DNA from: Blastobasis lacticolella
Taxonomy: Eukaryota > Arthropoda > Insecta > Lepidoptera > Blastobasidae
Length of the DNA stretch: 64,000 nt
NCBI GenBank assembly: GCA_905147135.1
Contig: LR990054.1
Location: forward strand, 15,289,001 to 15,353,000
Reading direction: 5' to 3'
Part shown: piece after piece, positions 10,617 to 20,423 of the stretch
Numbering within the stretch: position 1 is the first letter of the stretch
Layout: every line of letters starts with the position of its first letter
Notes under the pieces: generated by a model
What the model was told of the DNA's origin: nothing
What the model saw: only the letters and a program-made list of their open reading frames with translations
Databases searched by the model: none
Made by a program: the position numbers and the translations under genes

Positions 10617-10849
10617 AAAAAATATATCAAAATCGTTTGTAGTTGTTTCTTTTTTACTTTCAAAATCACATTGTCAAATTTCCTTTTCAAAGTCAAAATG
10701 GTTTTTGGCTGAAAACCATATATTTTAATTTATTGTAGCCGGGAGCGGTCAGAGGTGGGTTATTTGGCTAACAAAGTTATTTGTTAATTTGGTATTAAGT
10801 TTCTAGAATTCATATATAATTGTAGTTAAATAAGTTGTGTTGTTATATT

Positions 10850-10965
10850 TAAACACTGCGATCTCCAACCCGCCTGCCAAGCGTGGAGATTATGGCAATA
10901 ACCTCCTCTTTGTGGGAGAGGCCCTAAGTCCTGCAGTGGACTGTTACGGGCTGTGATGATGAAGT
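10850..10965 (+). repeat. Rep-4 copy, short
   Basis: Begins AACACTGCGATCTCC and ends GGGCTGTGATGATGAAG. It matches the central and 3' parts of the copy at 10.3 kb, about 400 bp away in the same orientation. Confidence 0.65.
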
Positions 10966-11394
10966 TGTGTAGTAAAATTTATCAAATTGTATTTAGAATT
11001 CTGAAATAAATTAATATACTTTGACATCTATTGTAACGATACATTAATATTTTGTAATTTAAAAATAAAATTTTGAGGCTGTATAATAAAAAGAAAAATA
11101 AGACAAAGTATAGAAATTCAATTAAAGAATACGTTATTGGTGCCAAAGTTACAGCTAATAGCCCCTTTTTTCAGCCAATTTCAATTATAAACGCGATTGT
11201 AATATACATGAAACAATGTTAGTATAGTTGATCGAGACATCCACCTCTCACCACTGTGTTTCATTCCCCCAAACAGAAATACTGTTGCTATACAGGAAAA
11301 CAAATTGAAAAAGCTTAATTAACGTTCATTCTTATTATTAATAAACGACCGAGAATTCGCAAACAAGTTACCTTAAGGTAATAACTAACCTACC
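10966..11394. other. unassigned AT-rich sequence
   Basis: Nothing recognised. Confidence 0.4.
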
Positions 11395-11740
11395 AACCCT
11401 TGTTTCTTGTTTGTAACCCATCCTCTTGAATCATTCTATCTATTGTTGAAAGTTGCATTAAAATCCGTTGCGTAGTGATCTAAGCGTATATACAGGGTGT
11501 TACATAATATATGTATGAAGCCGTAAATTGGATGGAGTGCTAAACGTATTAAAACGATAGGTACAACTATTCCACGTATGACAGAAATAAATGAACCTAT
11601 CGTTTTAATACGTTTAGCACTCCGTCCAGTTCATACATTCGGCTTCATACATATATGATGTAACACCCTGTATATACATACATAGATGCATACGGACAGA
11701 CGACGGGAAACGACTTTATTTTATTATCTACTATGTATAG
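11395..11740 (+). repeat. Rep-1 copy split by MITE-4
   Basis: Left part has TCTATCTATTGTTGAAAG and ATCCGTTGCGTAG; right part has GACGGGAAACGACTT and CTACTATGTATAG. Removing 11491-11672 joins the two Rep-1 halves at GCGTATA/TATACATA, as in intact copies. Confidence 0.65.
11491..11672. mobile_element. MITE-4, foldback TIR element (about 178 bp)
   Basis: Starts CAGGGTGTTACATAATATAT and ends with the complement of CAGGGTGTTACATCATATAT. TA flanks both sides. The two halves are inverted copies of one another nearly to the centre, so the element could form a long hairpin. It lies inside a Rep-1 copy. Confidence 0.8.
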
Positions 11741-12108
11741 ATATTTAAAAAAAAACTTATTACATAATTTTATAATTTATTTCATAAAAATATTCAATTG
11801 CTCTAATCACATTATGACTTATAGCGTAATTTTAAATTTTATATTAAGTTAGTCACATACTTATGACTATACACATGGTAGCCATATCATAAATGAATTT
11901 TGTCATTTTGTGATGTGTATTCAATTTCAATTAAGTATTATGGATAATTTATTATTTTGTTTATTACTGGGACTTTCCATAAGTGTATTCAGAGAACATT
12001 GAATAAAAATATTAAACTTGATAAAATTTATACAGGCAGAGAACCATACCTACTTCCTTTGACTATTCCTCGTCAAAGCATATTATATTTGCAGCTACAG
12101 CAACTTAG
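11741..12108. other. unassigned very AT-rich sequence
   Basis: Nothing recognised. Confidence 0.4.
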
Positions 12109-12767
12109 TAGAGCTCGTCTAGTCTTAAATGACGCGCCCCACTACTTAGTTAGTTGATTTCGATGTGTGAGAGCAAATATTGATAACGACACTTCATCTG
12201 TGTGGGAGCCAATGAACGACGCGTGCTCCTACGTTTGAATCTCACCGGCAACTGTATGACCAATGAGGAGTTTTCCAGTAGGTATTGTCAATTGGTTTCA
12301 AAACGCATCAATAGATGGCGCTCCTACAATTTTGGTAATTTTCTACCAAAAGGTTCAACGAAATGTATTTAAATACAAACCTTTCATATTATCTGTGATT
12401 TGTATTGCGTCCATTCTTGATCCTAGTGTCCATGAAACGAATTGACTCAGTCAAATTGATGTTTGTTTGGTTTGCAATAAATTATTACAACCTCTAAAAT
12501 GGTTAAAAACTATTGATAGAATACAATATTATCCAATTTAAAGTACCCAGTGTTTATATCCTCTTTGCTAAGAACCTATTTCAAGCGACTATCAATTACC
12601 AAAATTATCAGGGCGCCATCTAGGGAGTGGTTAGGAATGCTTTAGATACCTATTGGAAAACTGCTCATTACAACGGCATTTGTATATGTATTGCGTCCAT
12701 ATTTTATACTTGCTTGTGTGCGTTAATGCGATAGTGGGGCGCGCCATTTTAGATTAGACGGGCTCTA
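12109..12767. mobile_element. MITE-1 copy carrying a nested MITE-2
   Basis: Left end GAGCTCGTCTAGTCTTAAAT and right end ATTAGACGGGCTC with TA on both sides (12109-12110, 12766-12767). Its interior matches the 251-bp copy at 53.0 kb except for a 402-bp insertion (12265-12666) plus a 2-bp duplication. Confidence 0.85.
12263..12668. mobile_element. MITE-2, complete (402 bp) with AT duplication
   Basis: Ends are GAGGAGTTTTCCAGTAGGTA and the complement of GAGCAGTTTTCCAATAGGTA. The uninterrupted MITE-1 at 53 kb reads ACCAATTACAAC at this point, and here AT occurs on both sides of the insert (12263-12264, 12667-12668). This shows a 2-bp AT duplication. Other copies are at 31.2 kb (complete) and 50.9 kb (truncated). 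Confidence 0.85.
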
Positions 12768-12834
12768 CCTAAGTCCTAGGGTTTACGCAAGGTTGATTAG
12801 TTACTCATACAATAATTAAATCATATTTACTTTT

Positions 12835-13025
12835 ATTTATTTTATCTAGGTATACATATTATTTATTTTATCTAGGTATACATATGTATCTATGTACGCT
12901 TAGATATTTTAAACTACGCAACGGATGTTAATGCGGTTTTCAACAATAGAGTGACTCAAGATGAAGGTAAAAAATTATAGGTAAGGCTAAACTAGGTGTA
13001 CGCAAACGAAGTCGCGCCAGGTCCA
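12835..13025 (-). repeat. Rep-1 copy with a tandem duplication at its 3' end
   Basis: Reverse-oriented Rep-1 ending GGTGTACGCAAACGAAGTCGC. At 12835-12887 a unit of about 26 bp, containing TTATCTAGGTATACATAT, is repeated in tandem. Confidence 0.65.
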
Positions 13026-13137
13026 CTAAAATATTATAACGATTATTTCATTCAATACGTTTACAAAATTTTACAACGTAGGTATACAAAGCCCATATAT
13101 TCTTAGTAATACTATATAATAAAGAAAAAAAAATGCT

Positions 13138-13440
13138 TGGAGCAGCGCCATCTTTTTTTTTTATGTTATCCGGTAGACAAACAGGCATGCGGGCCACCTG
13201 ATGGAAAGTGGTCACCGCCGCCTATGGACATCAGCAACACCAGGGGAGTCACCAATACGTTGCCCGCCTCTGAAGAGACCTCTAATATACCTCTTGAACG
13301 ACCCCATGTCATAGTTCAAAGGAAACACTGTGGCTGGGAGCTCATTCCACATCCGAATCGTACGAGCGAGAAACGTTCTTTCAAACCTTCGCGTGGTGAT
13401 CAACAGAGGGTCTACGTAGTCTATCGTATACGATCTATCT
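13138..13440 (-). pseudogene. CR1-like LINE ORF2 C-terminus plus 3' UTR
   Basis: The minus frame (13212-13457) reads RRFERTFLARTIRMWNELP and ends GVADVHRRR before its stop. A 3' UTR follows, with CCACTTTCCATCAGGTGG and a terminal A-run (T-run at 13148-13158 on the plus strand). RTIRMWNELPATVFP is the conserved C-terminal motif of CR1/Jockey-type RT proteins. About 80 codons remain; EN and RT domains are gone. Sister fragments lie near 24.0 and 25.6 kb. Confidence 0.7.
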
Positions 13441-13660
13441 AGCCCTAAAGTGAGCAAAGCTTGTGTTATGGGTGTTAGATGATTGTTGAACTACTTATAT
13501 AGTTTTTTTTTAAATACATACTTATTATACATACTACACCCCGACCCGTGACAGAAATTAAAATTCATCATTTCAATTTCTGCTCGGCCGGGAATCGAAC
13601 CCGGGACCTCTGCGTGGCGACCGGCATGTTAACCAATGGAACCACTCAGGTTGTCAACTA
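13441..13660 (-). mobile_element. SINE-A copy joined to the LINE fragment
   Basis: The head on the minus strand has a B box (GGGAATCGAACCCGGGAC seen on plus) and ACCACTCAGGTTGTC. The body has CCGTGACAGAAATTAAAATTC. Its 3' part, AGCAAAGCTTGTGTTATGGG on plus, runs straight into the LINE C-terminal coding sequence. Confidence 0.75.
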
Positions 13661-13705
13661 TTAAAATTAAGTATTAGTACTTGTTTTATAATTTTCCTCT
13701 CTTTT

Positions 13706-13828
13706 ACACACACACACACACGCACACACGCACACACGCACACACGCACACACGCACACACGCACACACGCACACACGCACACACGCACACACACACACA
13801 CACACACACCCACACGTACACACACACA
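13706..13828. repeat. CA microsatellite with an 8-bp CGCACACA period
   Basis: About 120 bp of CA repeats. The centre (about 13721-13792) is an array of roughly nine CGCACACA units. Confidence 0.95.
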
Positions 13829-14165
13829 GCTAAATATCACATCTCATATTAGAGTATCTTTTTCCCTTTATGTCTTTGTTTTACGGGTTTTATGCCTATG
13901 AATATTTTTGAATGTTGTGCCGTGTGTCTAAGTGGAATAAACGTGTTTTACTTTTTTAATCTTTTGTACCTACCTATGGATCTTGTATGATAATAAAAGT
14001 TTTATTATATATATTATATTATTCATCATCATAATTTATAACATTTCCTGGTTCCATGTTAAGAATACTCAACATTAAAAATGTTATAATAAATCGATTT
14101 ATCGCAATTTGTATTATTATTTTACGAGATGTAGGTACCTAATAATTAGGAAACCCGATTTAGAT
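13829..14165. other. unassigned AT-rich sequence
   Basis: Nothing recognised between the microsatellite and the Jockey target duplication. Confidence 0.4.
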
Positions 14166-14411
14166 ATAGCAGCAAGTTTTTTTTTTTTATTATTATTAAG
14201 ATGTTCTATTTGACAAGTAGGTAGAGCATTGCAATTACAATCTAGCGTAAAGACTAATAAGTAATTTAAATTTAACATAATTTGCTAAGTTAGAATAATA
14301 TAAGAATGTGTCCATTAACACCTTTTCTTATTGTCTCTATTAAGGGGAAGACACATTGTTATTGTGTTCTTTGCAGTAAGCACTCATCGCACTACTTATC
14401 ACTAATATTCA

Positions 14412-16500
14412 CTACACTAACTCAAAAGGTTTTGTCCTTTTTAGTCTTCGCACTATGTTCGTGTTGTCAAGGAGCTGGATAGCCTCGACATTCACATGAT
14501 GATGAAGCCTTCTTTCATGGGCTTCGGCGTGTTTTTTAATTATAGTTGCAACAAGATCCACATTGAGGTCCCGGTGAAGATCATTGTTTCTAATGTACCA
14601 GGGCGCATTTACAATGTCCCTCAGTACTTTGTTTTGAAAGCGTTGTATCATCTGTGTGTTGCTTTGTTTGGTACAGCCCCATAGCTGAATACCATAAGTC
14701 CATACTGGCATTAGGACTTGTTTGTACAAAAGTAGTTTGTTGTGTACTGATAAAGAAGAATGCTTTCCAAGTAGCCAGTACATCTTTTTATAGCGAAGTT
14801 CTAATTCGTCGCGTTTCTTTTTGACATGAGCTTTCCAGCGAAGCTTTGCGTCTAAGGTCATGCCTAAATATTTAGCTGTGTTTTTGTGCGGTATTGCTTG
14901 ATTGTTTATAAATACCGGATGATAAGACGGTCTTTTGTTAGTAAAATCGACATGAATCGATTTTGACTCATTCAGTTTGATTCGCCACTTCACTGTCCAA
15001 TCAAATATAGTGTTGATAGCTGTTTGCAGTTCCGTTACTGCTTCTTCTTGAGTGGACCCTGTAGCCATGATAGCCGTATCATCCGCAAAGGTTGCAATGA
15101 TGTTATTTTTTAGTTCTGGGATATCACAAGTGTATAATAAATACAACATCGGACCTAGGACGCTTCCTTGTGGTACTCCAGCTTTTATGTACTTAAGTTC
15201 TGAATATTCCTCATCCTATCTAACTCGAAACATTCTCTGCGTAAGATAAGATTCCAGAATATCTGCAAACTGCTTCGGAAGTTTATGTCTTATTTTGTGC
15301 ATAAGACCTTCATGCCAAACCTTATCAAATGCTTGTGCCACGTCTAGGAAAACAGTAGAACAGACTTTATTTTCTTCTAATGTTTTTTCTATTAAACTAG
15401 TTATTCTGTGCACTTGATCGATTGTTGAATGCTTCTCCCTAAATCCAAACTGATAATCAGGGATAAGCTTTCGTTCTTCTATTATGGGGCTCAGTCGTCT
15501 TAATAGGAGCTTTTTGAACAACTTTGACATAACTATCAATAGAGAAATTGGTCTATAGGATGTTATTTCCTGAGGTGGTTTTCCAGGTTTCGGTATCATA
15601 ATGATTTCTGCAACTTTCCACATATCAGGCACGTATTTTAGTCTAAACGAAGCATTGATAAGGGTGGTAAGTTTTACGATGGCTTTACGTGGAAGATTTT
15701 GGAGAAATTCGCCCGTAATTAGATCGAAGCCAGGAGCTTTATTTTTCTTTAAGCGTTTTATCTCAGTCTGAACCTCTTTAGGGGTAACGAGTTTTATTTC
15801 TAATCTATCATTACAAGATGCTTCCTCCAGTTCTGTGTTCTCAGAGTTATGCATGTTAGGTTGGAATATTTGTTCCAGGTGATTAGCAAATCTAATAGCT
15901 TTTTGTTTATTATTTATGGCCCACCCCCCATTAGTTTCTTTAATGGGAGGTATGTGTAAGGTTGGCGTCTTTATGTGCTTTATAGTTTTCCACAAGGAGT
16001 AATCAGTTGTGCGATCACTTGTTAACTTTCTTAGGTAGATATTCGTAGATTCATCACGAAAGTTCTGAATTTTTTCCCTTAGTTTTTTTGTTAAGTAGTT
16101 TAGCCGCGTTTTGTCCACGGGATATCTACTTTGTTGCCATTTGCGTCTTTGCTTTCTCTTTTCTTTAAGGAGGTTTAGAATTTCGGCTGGATAGCAGTTA
16201 CCTTTTGATCTCTTCTTCACTGTTGGTGTATTTTTCCAGGCACATTGCTGTATATTTGTAATGAATTTACTTAGATCTGTATCTAGCTCTTGTGGACTTT
16301 TTAAAGAAACATTAAGTTCAGTAATAGAGTCTAGATCATGTTTAAAGCTTTCCCAGTCGGTTTTTTTGTTTGACAGGGTAACATTGCTCTCTTTTAGTAT
16401 TATGCTCTCACTAAGAGTCAAAATTATTGGTGAGTGATCTGAGCTCATTTCATATCCTTCCTCAATGTGAAGAAAACTAGTTGGTATATTTTTACATATA
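14412..16500 (-). pseudogene. Jockey-type reverse transcriptase with one in-frame TAG
   Basis: The upstream part has the end of EN (MSSDHSPIIL) and the RT start with KAPGFDLITGE, SYRPISLL, FGFREKHST and catalytic VFLDVAQAFD. After an in-frame TAG at 15216-15218 the same frame continues with AGVPQGSVLGPMLY, then FADD in place of YADD, and the thumb region to FELV at the end. No frameshift is needed to link both parts. The stop falls just before the PQG motif, so a full RT cannot be made. The frame above about 16565 is flanking DNA, not element. Confidence 0.85.
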
Positions 16501-16557
16501 AAAAAGTCAATGAGGTATGTAAAAAAGTCAATGAGGTATAAAAAAGTCAATGAGGTA
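16501..16557 (-). repeat. three tandem units at the 5' junction of the Jockey copy
   Basis: AAAAAGTCAATGAGGTA occurs three times, with units starting near 16501, 16522 and 16541. The array lies inside the element just before its 5' target duplication. Confidence 0.9.
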
Positions 16558-16661
16558 AGCAATAAATAGCAGCAAGTGAATATTATTTTTAACCTTATAA
16601 TCGTAGATGGAGAATTTATACTACTGTCTACGGTGGTAATGGACATTTTAAGCTTTAATAG

Positions 16662-17248
16662 TACAGTCAGCTGCAGAGTAAATGGACCCTTTAACATTAG
16701 CTACCTTAAAGTACATTTTTTCTTTCTTGGTAGTCAACAAATATGGCGTATCGATAAAGTTTGACATTTCAATAGGTTGGAAATCATTGTGTAAATGTGT
16801 GAATTCATTCGGTGAATGAATGAAATGAGCAATACAACATCGGCATATTTTTGCCATATCGATGTCCGTGAAGAGTAGGTATCGAATAAGTCGTCAGTCC
16901 AGGAGAATACCACAGTCCAAATCGCAGAGCAAACACAAATCCACAAGAAAGACAAGTTGTTAGGAATTGAGAAACAAAAGAGCACATCCGGCTTAAATTC
17001 AGTGATTATTTCATGATTTGTGATGGAATAAACAAACATTACTACTTATGCGAAGTAAGAAAAAATGTACTTTACATTAAATCTATTACCAAATTTGTCC
17101 GTTTAAAAAGCAATATTTTATTTTTCAACCCTTTAACTCGCTCGCGTCACATACTTCAATTAACGAGCCGCATTTACTAGGACTAGTTTGTGAAGTAGGC
17201 TAAAACTTTAAAAAATCGGGGTGTCACTTCTCTCTGCAGCTAACTGTA
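16662..17248. mobile_element. MITE-3, long form (583 bp)
   Basis: CAGTCAGCTGCAGAG on the left and the complement of CAGTTAGCTGCAGAGAGAAG on the right, with TA on each side (16662-16663, 17247-17248). The interior of about 540 bp is absent from the 79- and 89-bp copies. It holds frames of up to 101 aa that I do not recognise and no visible transposase motif. Confidence 0.7.
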
Positions 17249-17629
17249 CATGTAGGCGTATTTAATATACACTTTCATCACTAACATGGACGAAGCAATT
17301 CCATTCCATGATATAACCAAACTCCAATTAGGCGAGGTTACCAACAATCGTATAAATTGACGTTGTCCACCATTCATTTGGTTAATGTTTTTTGTCTGAG
17401 ATACGCTGATAAGGACGACATTAGTGACATATCTACTAGCCTGATAATAACGAACGAACATTTGAAAGATAATATATGATGGTAAACTTTTTATTATTAC
17501 CCAAACATAATGTATAATTCATGATGTCTATAATTATAATTTAAACATACTTCTTTCGTGGCTGTGTCCTTGGATTCGACGATTTTTTTTCATGTTAGAC
17601 AAGCAGTTCAAGGTCAAGTTTCTCTGTAA
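17249..17629. other. unassigned sequence
   Basis: Nothing recognised. Confidence 0.4.
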
Positions 17630-17760
17630 ATAGGGTCACGGAGGTAGGACTGCCGCTTCTATAATCACCTGATCTGCCAAATCCTGGATCATGATCAGGG
17701 CAGATATCATAACCGGGATCTCGCGCGCTAGATCACAACCGGAATGTTGACGACAAGATG
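17630..17760 (+). mobile_element. SINE-B fragment, degenerate
   Basis: Contains AATCACCTGATCTGCCAAAT, CCTGGATCATGATCAGGGC and TCACAACCGGAATGTTGACG, matching the 3' half of SINE-B. Confidence 0.6.
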
Positions 17761-17811
17761 ATTTATTTAAGCGTACGTCCGACTGAGTAGAGTATAGTTA
17801 CCAATCTCATA

Positions 17812-18065
17812 CTCGGGCGTAACAATTTTTTTTTTGCGCCCAACGTAAAGGAATAGGGCACCCTCCGGTATAGCGGTTGGGAGGGAGGAGGTGAACTCTC
17901 ATGAGTACCAGCCGGCCGGCCGGACTGGTTATGCACGACTCGCCAAAAAGGGACCTAGGCGCATACGTGCTAAACACCCCCTGGGAGCACCTGTAGCCGG
18001 AAGGGCTTTCCAGGTTTCATCGGATGCGACGCCCCGTAGGGGCGGGGTGCGCTCGGGCGTAACAA
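17812..18065 (-). mobile_element. SINE-C copy 1 (226 bp) with 14-bp target duplication
   Basis: CTCGGGCGTAACAA flanks the element exactly (17812-17825, 18052-18065). On the minus strand it starts CGCACCCCGCCCCTACGGGG and ends GGCGC plus ten A. Poly-A and a long target duplication show retroposition by LINE machinery. I see no tRNA-like A/B box, so it is not a standard tRNA SINE. Copies 2 and 3 are at 18.3 kb (opposite strand) and 43.2 kb. Confidence 0.75.
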
Positions 18066-18281
18066 GGCGACTAATGCTTTAAAGGAAAGAGGTCTGCATA
18101 CCAAAGAATGTTGTTTTCTGTTGTGTCTTGTACAGTAAACAATGTGATCGCTAACTTGGCTGAGAAGTGTCGTGCTTTGTGGAGGAGTCTCGAGTCCGGC
18201 AGATAATAGCAAAGATATACTCATAGGTACGAAAGATAAAAATACCACGGACTAACTCACATTGACAGGATTGGAACGTAA

Positions 18282-18514
18282 CACCCCGTCCCTACGGAGT
18301 GTAGCATCCGATGAAACCTGAAAAGCCCTTCCGGCTACAGGAACTCCCAGGGGGTGTTTAGCACGTATGCGCCTAGGTTTCTTTTTGGCGAGTCGTGCAT
18401 AACCAGCCCGGCCGGCCGGCTGGTACTCATGAGAGTTCACCTCCTCCCTCCCAACCGCTATACCGGAGGGTGCCCATTTCCTTTGCGATGGGCGCAAAAA
18501 AACAAAAAAAAAAC
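18282..18514 (+). mobile_element. SINE-C copy 2, inverted relative to copy 1
   Basis: Starts CACCCCGTCCCTACGGAG and ends GGGCGC followed by seven and ten A split by a C. It aligns to copy 1 along its length as an inverted repeat with about 216 bp between the two. No clear target duplication was found. Confidence 0.7.
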
Positions 18515-18589
18515 AATCAAGGCGATGTACCACCAATATTAAGGAAAGAAAATTCTACACGAATAGACCACAAGCATAATACACTAATG

Positions 18590-18790
18590 TAAGTTCCGTT
18601 AGTGCTCTCGCGCACGTGGGCACGGGGACCACCTTGACCATGATTCAGGGTTTAGTAGATCAGGTAAGTACAATGGAGCGACTGCCATCTGACATTCTAT
18701 CCTGGGTCAGGTAATTACAGTGGAGCAACTGCCATCCGACCTGCTGTCAGGGGAACTTGACCAAATTGGATCATAACTCTAATTATATTT
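18590..18790 (-). mobile_element. SINE-B copy with an internal duplication
   Basis: Reverse-oriented body from GTGCTCTCGCGCACG to TGACCAAATTGGATCATAAC. The block CAGGTAA-TACA-TGGAGC-ACTGCCATC is present twice (about 18660-18690 and 18710-18740). Confidence 0.7.
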
Positions 18791-19100
18791 TATGAACTTA
18801 GTTACAACGTTCCGCTTCGGCTATGATATCGATTCGGTTCTGACACGTGTTTCATTTTGGGCAGTTAGTAACAATTTCAGCTGAACTTTTCAGGGCCGAA
18901 TCAAATTTTCTTTTGTCTAGAATGAATGATTTTAGATTAGATTTTAGATTTTGATCTTTACTGTAATATTATAAAGGGAAAAGATTTGTATTGTTGTATA
19001 TTTGTTGGTAATGAATAAACTGAAAAAATAATTGACCGATTAAAAAAATCTTTCTCTAAATAGAATGCTAGACTATCACTGAGTAATTTACGATTAAGTA
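18791..19100. other. unassigned sequence
   Basis: Nothing recognised. Confidence 0.4.
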
Positions 19101-19355
19101 CGATTTGTTGAATACTAACCGCATTAAATAGATAAGAGCATTCTTACGGCGAGGAAAAACATCGTGATGAAACCTGCACATTCAGCTGACTGAATGTGAA
19201 CAATGATCCAATATGGCCAGGTTCCCCTGGTAGCAGGGTCACGGAGGTCAAATGGCAGTCGCTCCACTGTAATTACCTGATCTACCAAATCCGGGATCAT
19301 GGTCAAGGCGGACCCCGGGCCCTCGTGAGCGAGAGCACAACCGGAAAATTAACGC
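19101..19355 (+). mobile_element. SINE-B copy, headless
   Basis: Contains CATCGTGATGAAACCTGCAC, GATCCAATATGGCCAGG, CACTGTAATTACCTGATC and CGAGAGCACAACCGG in SINE-B order. Confidence 0.75.
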
Positions 19356-20141
19356 TAATATGCATATATACTACTTATATCCCGGGAAAATAATAGGTTC
19401 ACGCGGGAAAGTTGTTTACTTAGAGAGATCCGAACTGCGCGCAGCTAAAAGCGGCTGAGAACCGCTAGTTTGTAAGTAGGGCGGTCTCCGGAACTCGACG
19501 AGCCTGTGCCTATTTATTTTACGTACAAATTTAACTGTATAGCTATTATTATTATTATGTTAAGTGGGCTTTACAAGGCATCATAATTACCTAAAATTAT
19601 CCTATAAGTCATAGCGACCTATCGGTCTACATTTTAAGTCGATTCTACCAGATTTTCCGGCCATTTTTAAACCATAAAGTAAATTAACTTTTTGGTGTGT
19701 CGTTTAAGTAAAAATTACGTATCTAATATATTTTAACTTTATAGTAAAAATGTAGTTATAGCCGAAATATTTGGTGGATGGGACGTTAATTTTACTTCAA
19801 GAGGTAATTTAGTCTTGATACCAGAAACGGAGCAGGAAAATAGGGGGAACAACCAAAATTACTTTTTTGAGCATCAAAGTGCGATTAGGTAAGTATGGCA
19901 GTAAAAACCTGTTTAACGTCAATATTACTTACCTACGTACGGTTAAAATGACTGGGCTTTCCAAATAACCTACTAATTGGGGTTATTTGTAAAGTAGAAA
20001 CTTATTGTTACCAATAATTAATGTTAGCAACCATAATGTTAAAATCCACATTGCGAACTAAACGTCCCAGTATCACTGCGACCATTGCTGATCTATTGTG
20101 ATCGCCTCCAGCTTACAGTTCAGTGCTGATGCCTACAGCTT
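19356..20141. other. unassigned sequence with a Rep-7-like scrap
   Basis: GAGAGATCCGAACTGCGCGC near 19.43 kb resembles an end of Rep-7. Nothing else was recognised. Confidence 0.4.
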
Positions 20142-20390
20142 CTATGAACTGTAATAGGTTCTAGCACTGATATCGTGCACCTCATCAAGTTGTAGCTGGT
20201 ATTTACCAAGATGGATGCTACGTTTGCGCATCAGGGCTTCGCACTTGCAAATCAAGTGCAGAGGCGTTTCCTCGTCCTCCTTACAGAATCTGCAGTCCTT
20301 TGTACTGCTGATCTTTAAGTTAAACATGTGCTTATTCAGCCCACAGTGACCAGTCAGCGCCCTTACCAAGATCCGCAATTTATTTCTACT
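20142..20390 (-). pseudogene. LINE ORF2 C-terminal zinc-knuckle fragment
   Basis: The 78-aa minus frame reads RALTGHCGLNKHMFNLKIS, then C-x2-C...H-x4-C spacing in CRFCKEDEETPLHLICKC. The 1217-aa ORF2 at 37.9-41.5 kb has the matching region TGHLPLNKLLF...CRGC...H...C downstream of its RNase H. This scrap therefore comes from a related RNase H-bearing LINE. Nothing upstream of this region is left. Confidence 0.65.
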
Positions 20391-20423
20391 GAACTGTATA
20401 GGTAACCAAATTGTATATTTAGG

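Larger units (their letters stand above)
14166..16577 (-). mobile_element. Jockey-type LINE, 5'-truncated, 12-bp target duplication
   Basis: ATAGCAGCAAGT occurs at 14166-14177 and 16566-16577 and bounds the element. The 3' end is a poly-A tail, seen on the plus strand as T-run plus ATTATTATT. The 3' UTR covers about 14200-14411. The 5' end cuts into the endonuclease domain, so most of EN and all of ORF1 are missing. Truncation plus poly-A and a target duplication is the usual outcome of target-primed reverse transcription. Confidence 0.9.

Noticed and set aside
13706..13828. CRISPR-like periodic repeat
   Set aside because: A simple CA/CGCACACA microsatellite without spacers in a eukaryotic setting.
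16734..17039. 101-aa minus frame inside the long MITE-3
   Set aside because: No transposase motif or paralogue was recognised. It is reported only as interior of the element.
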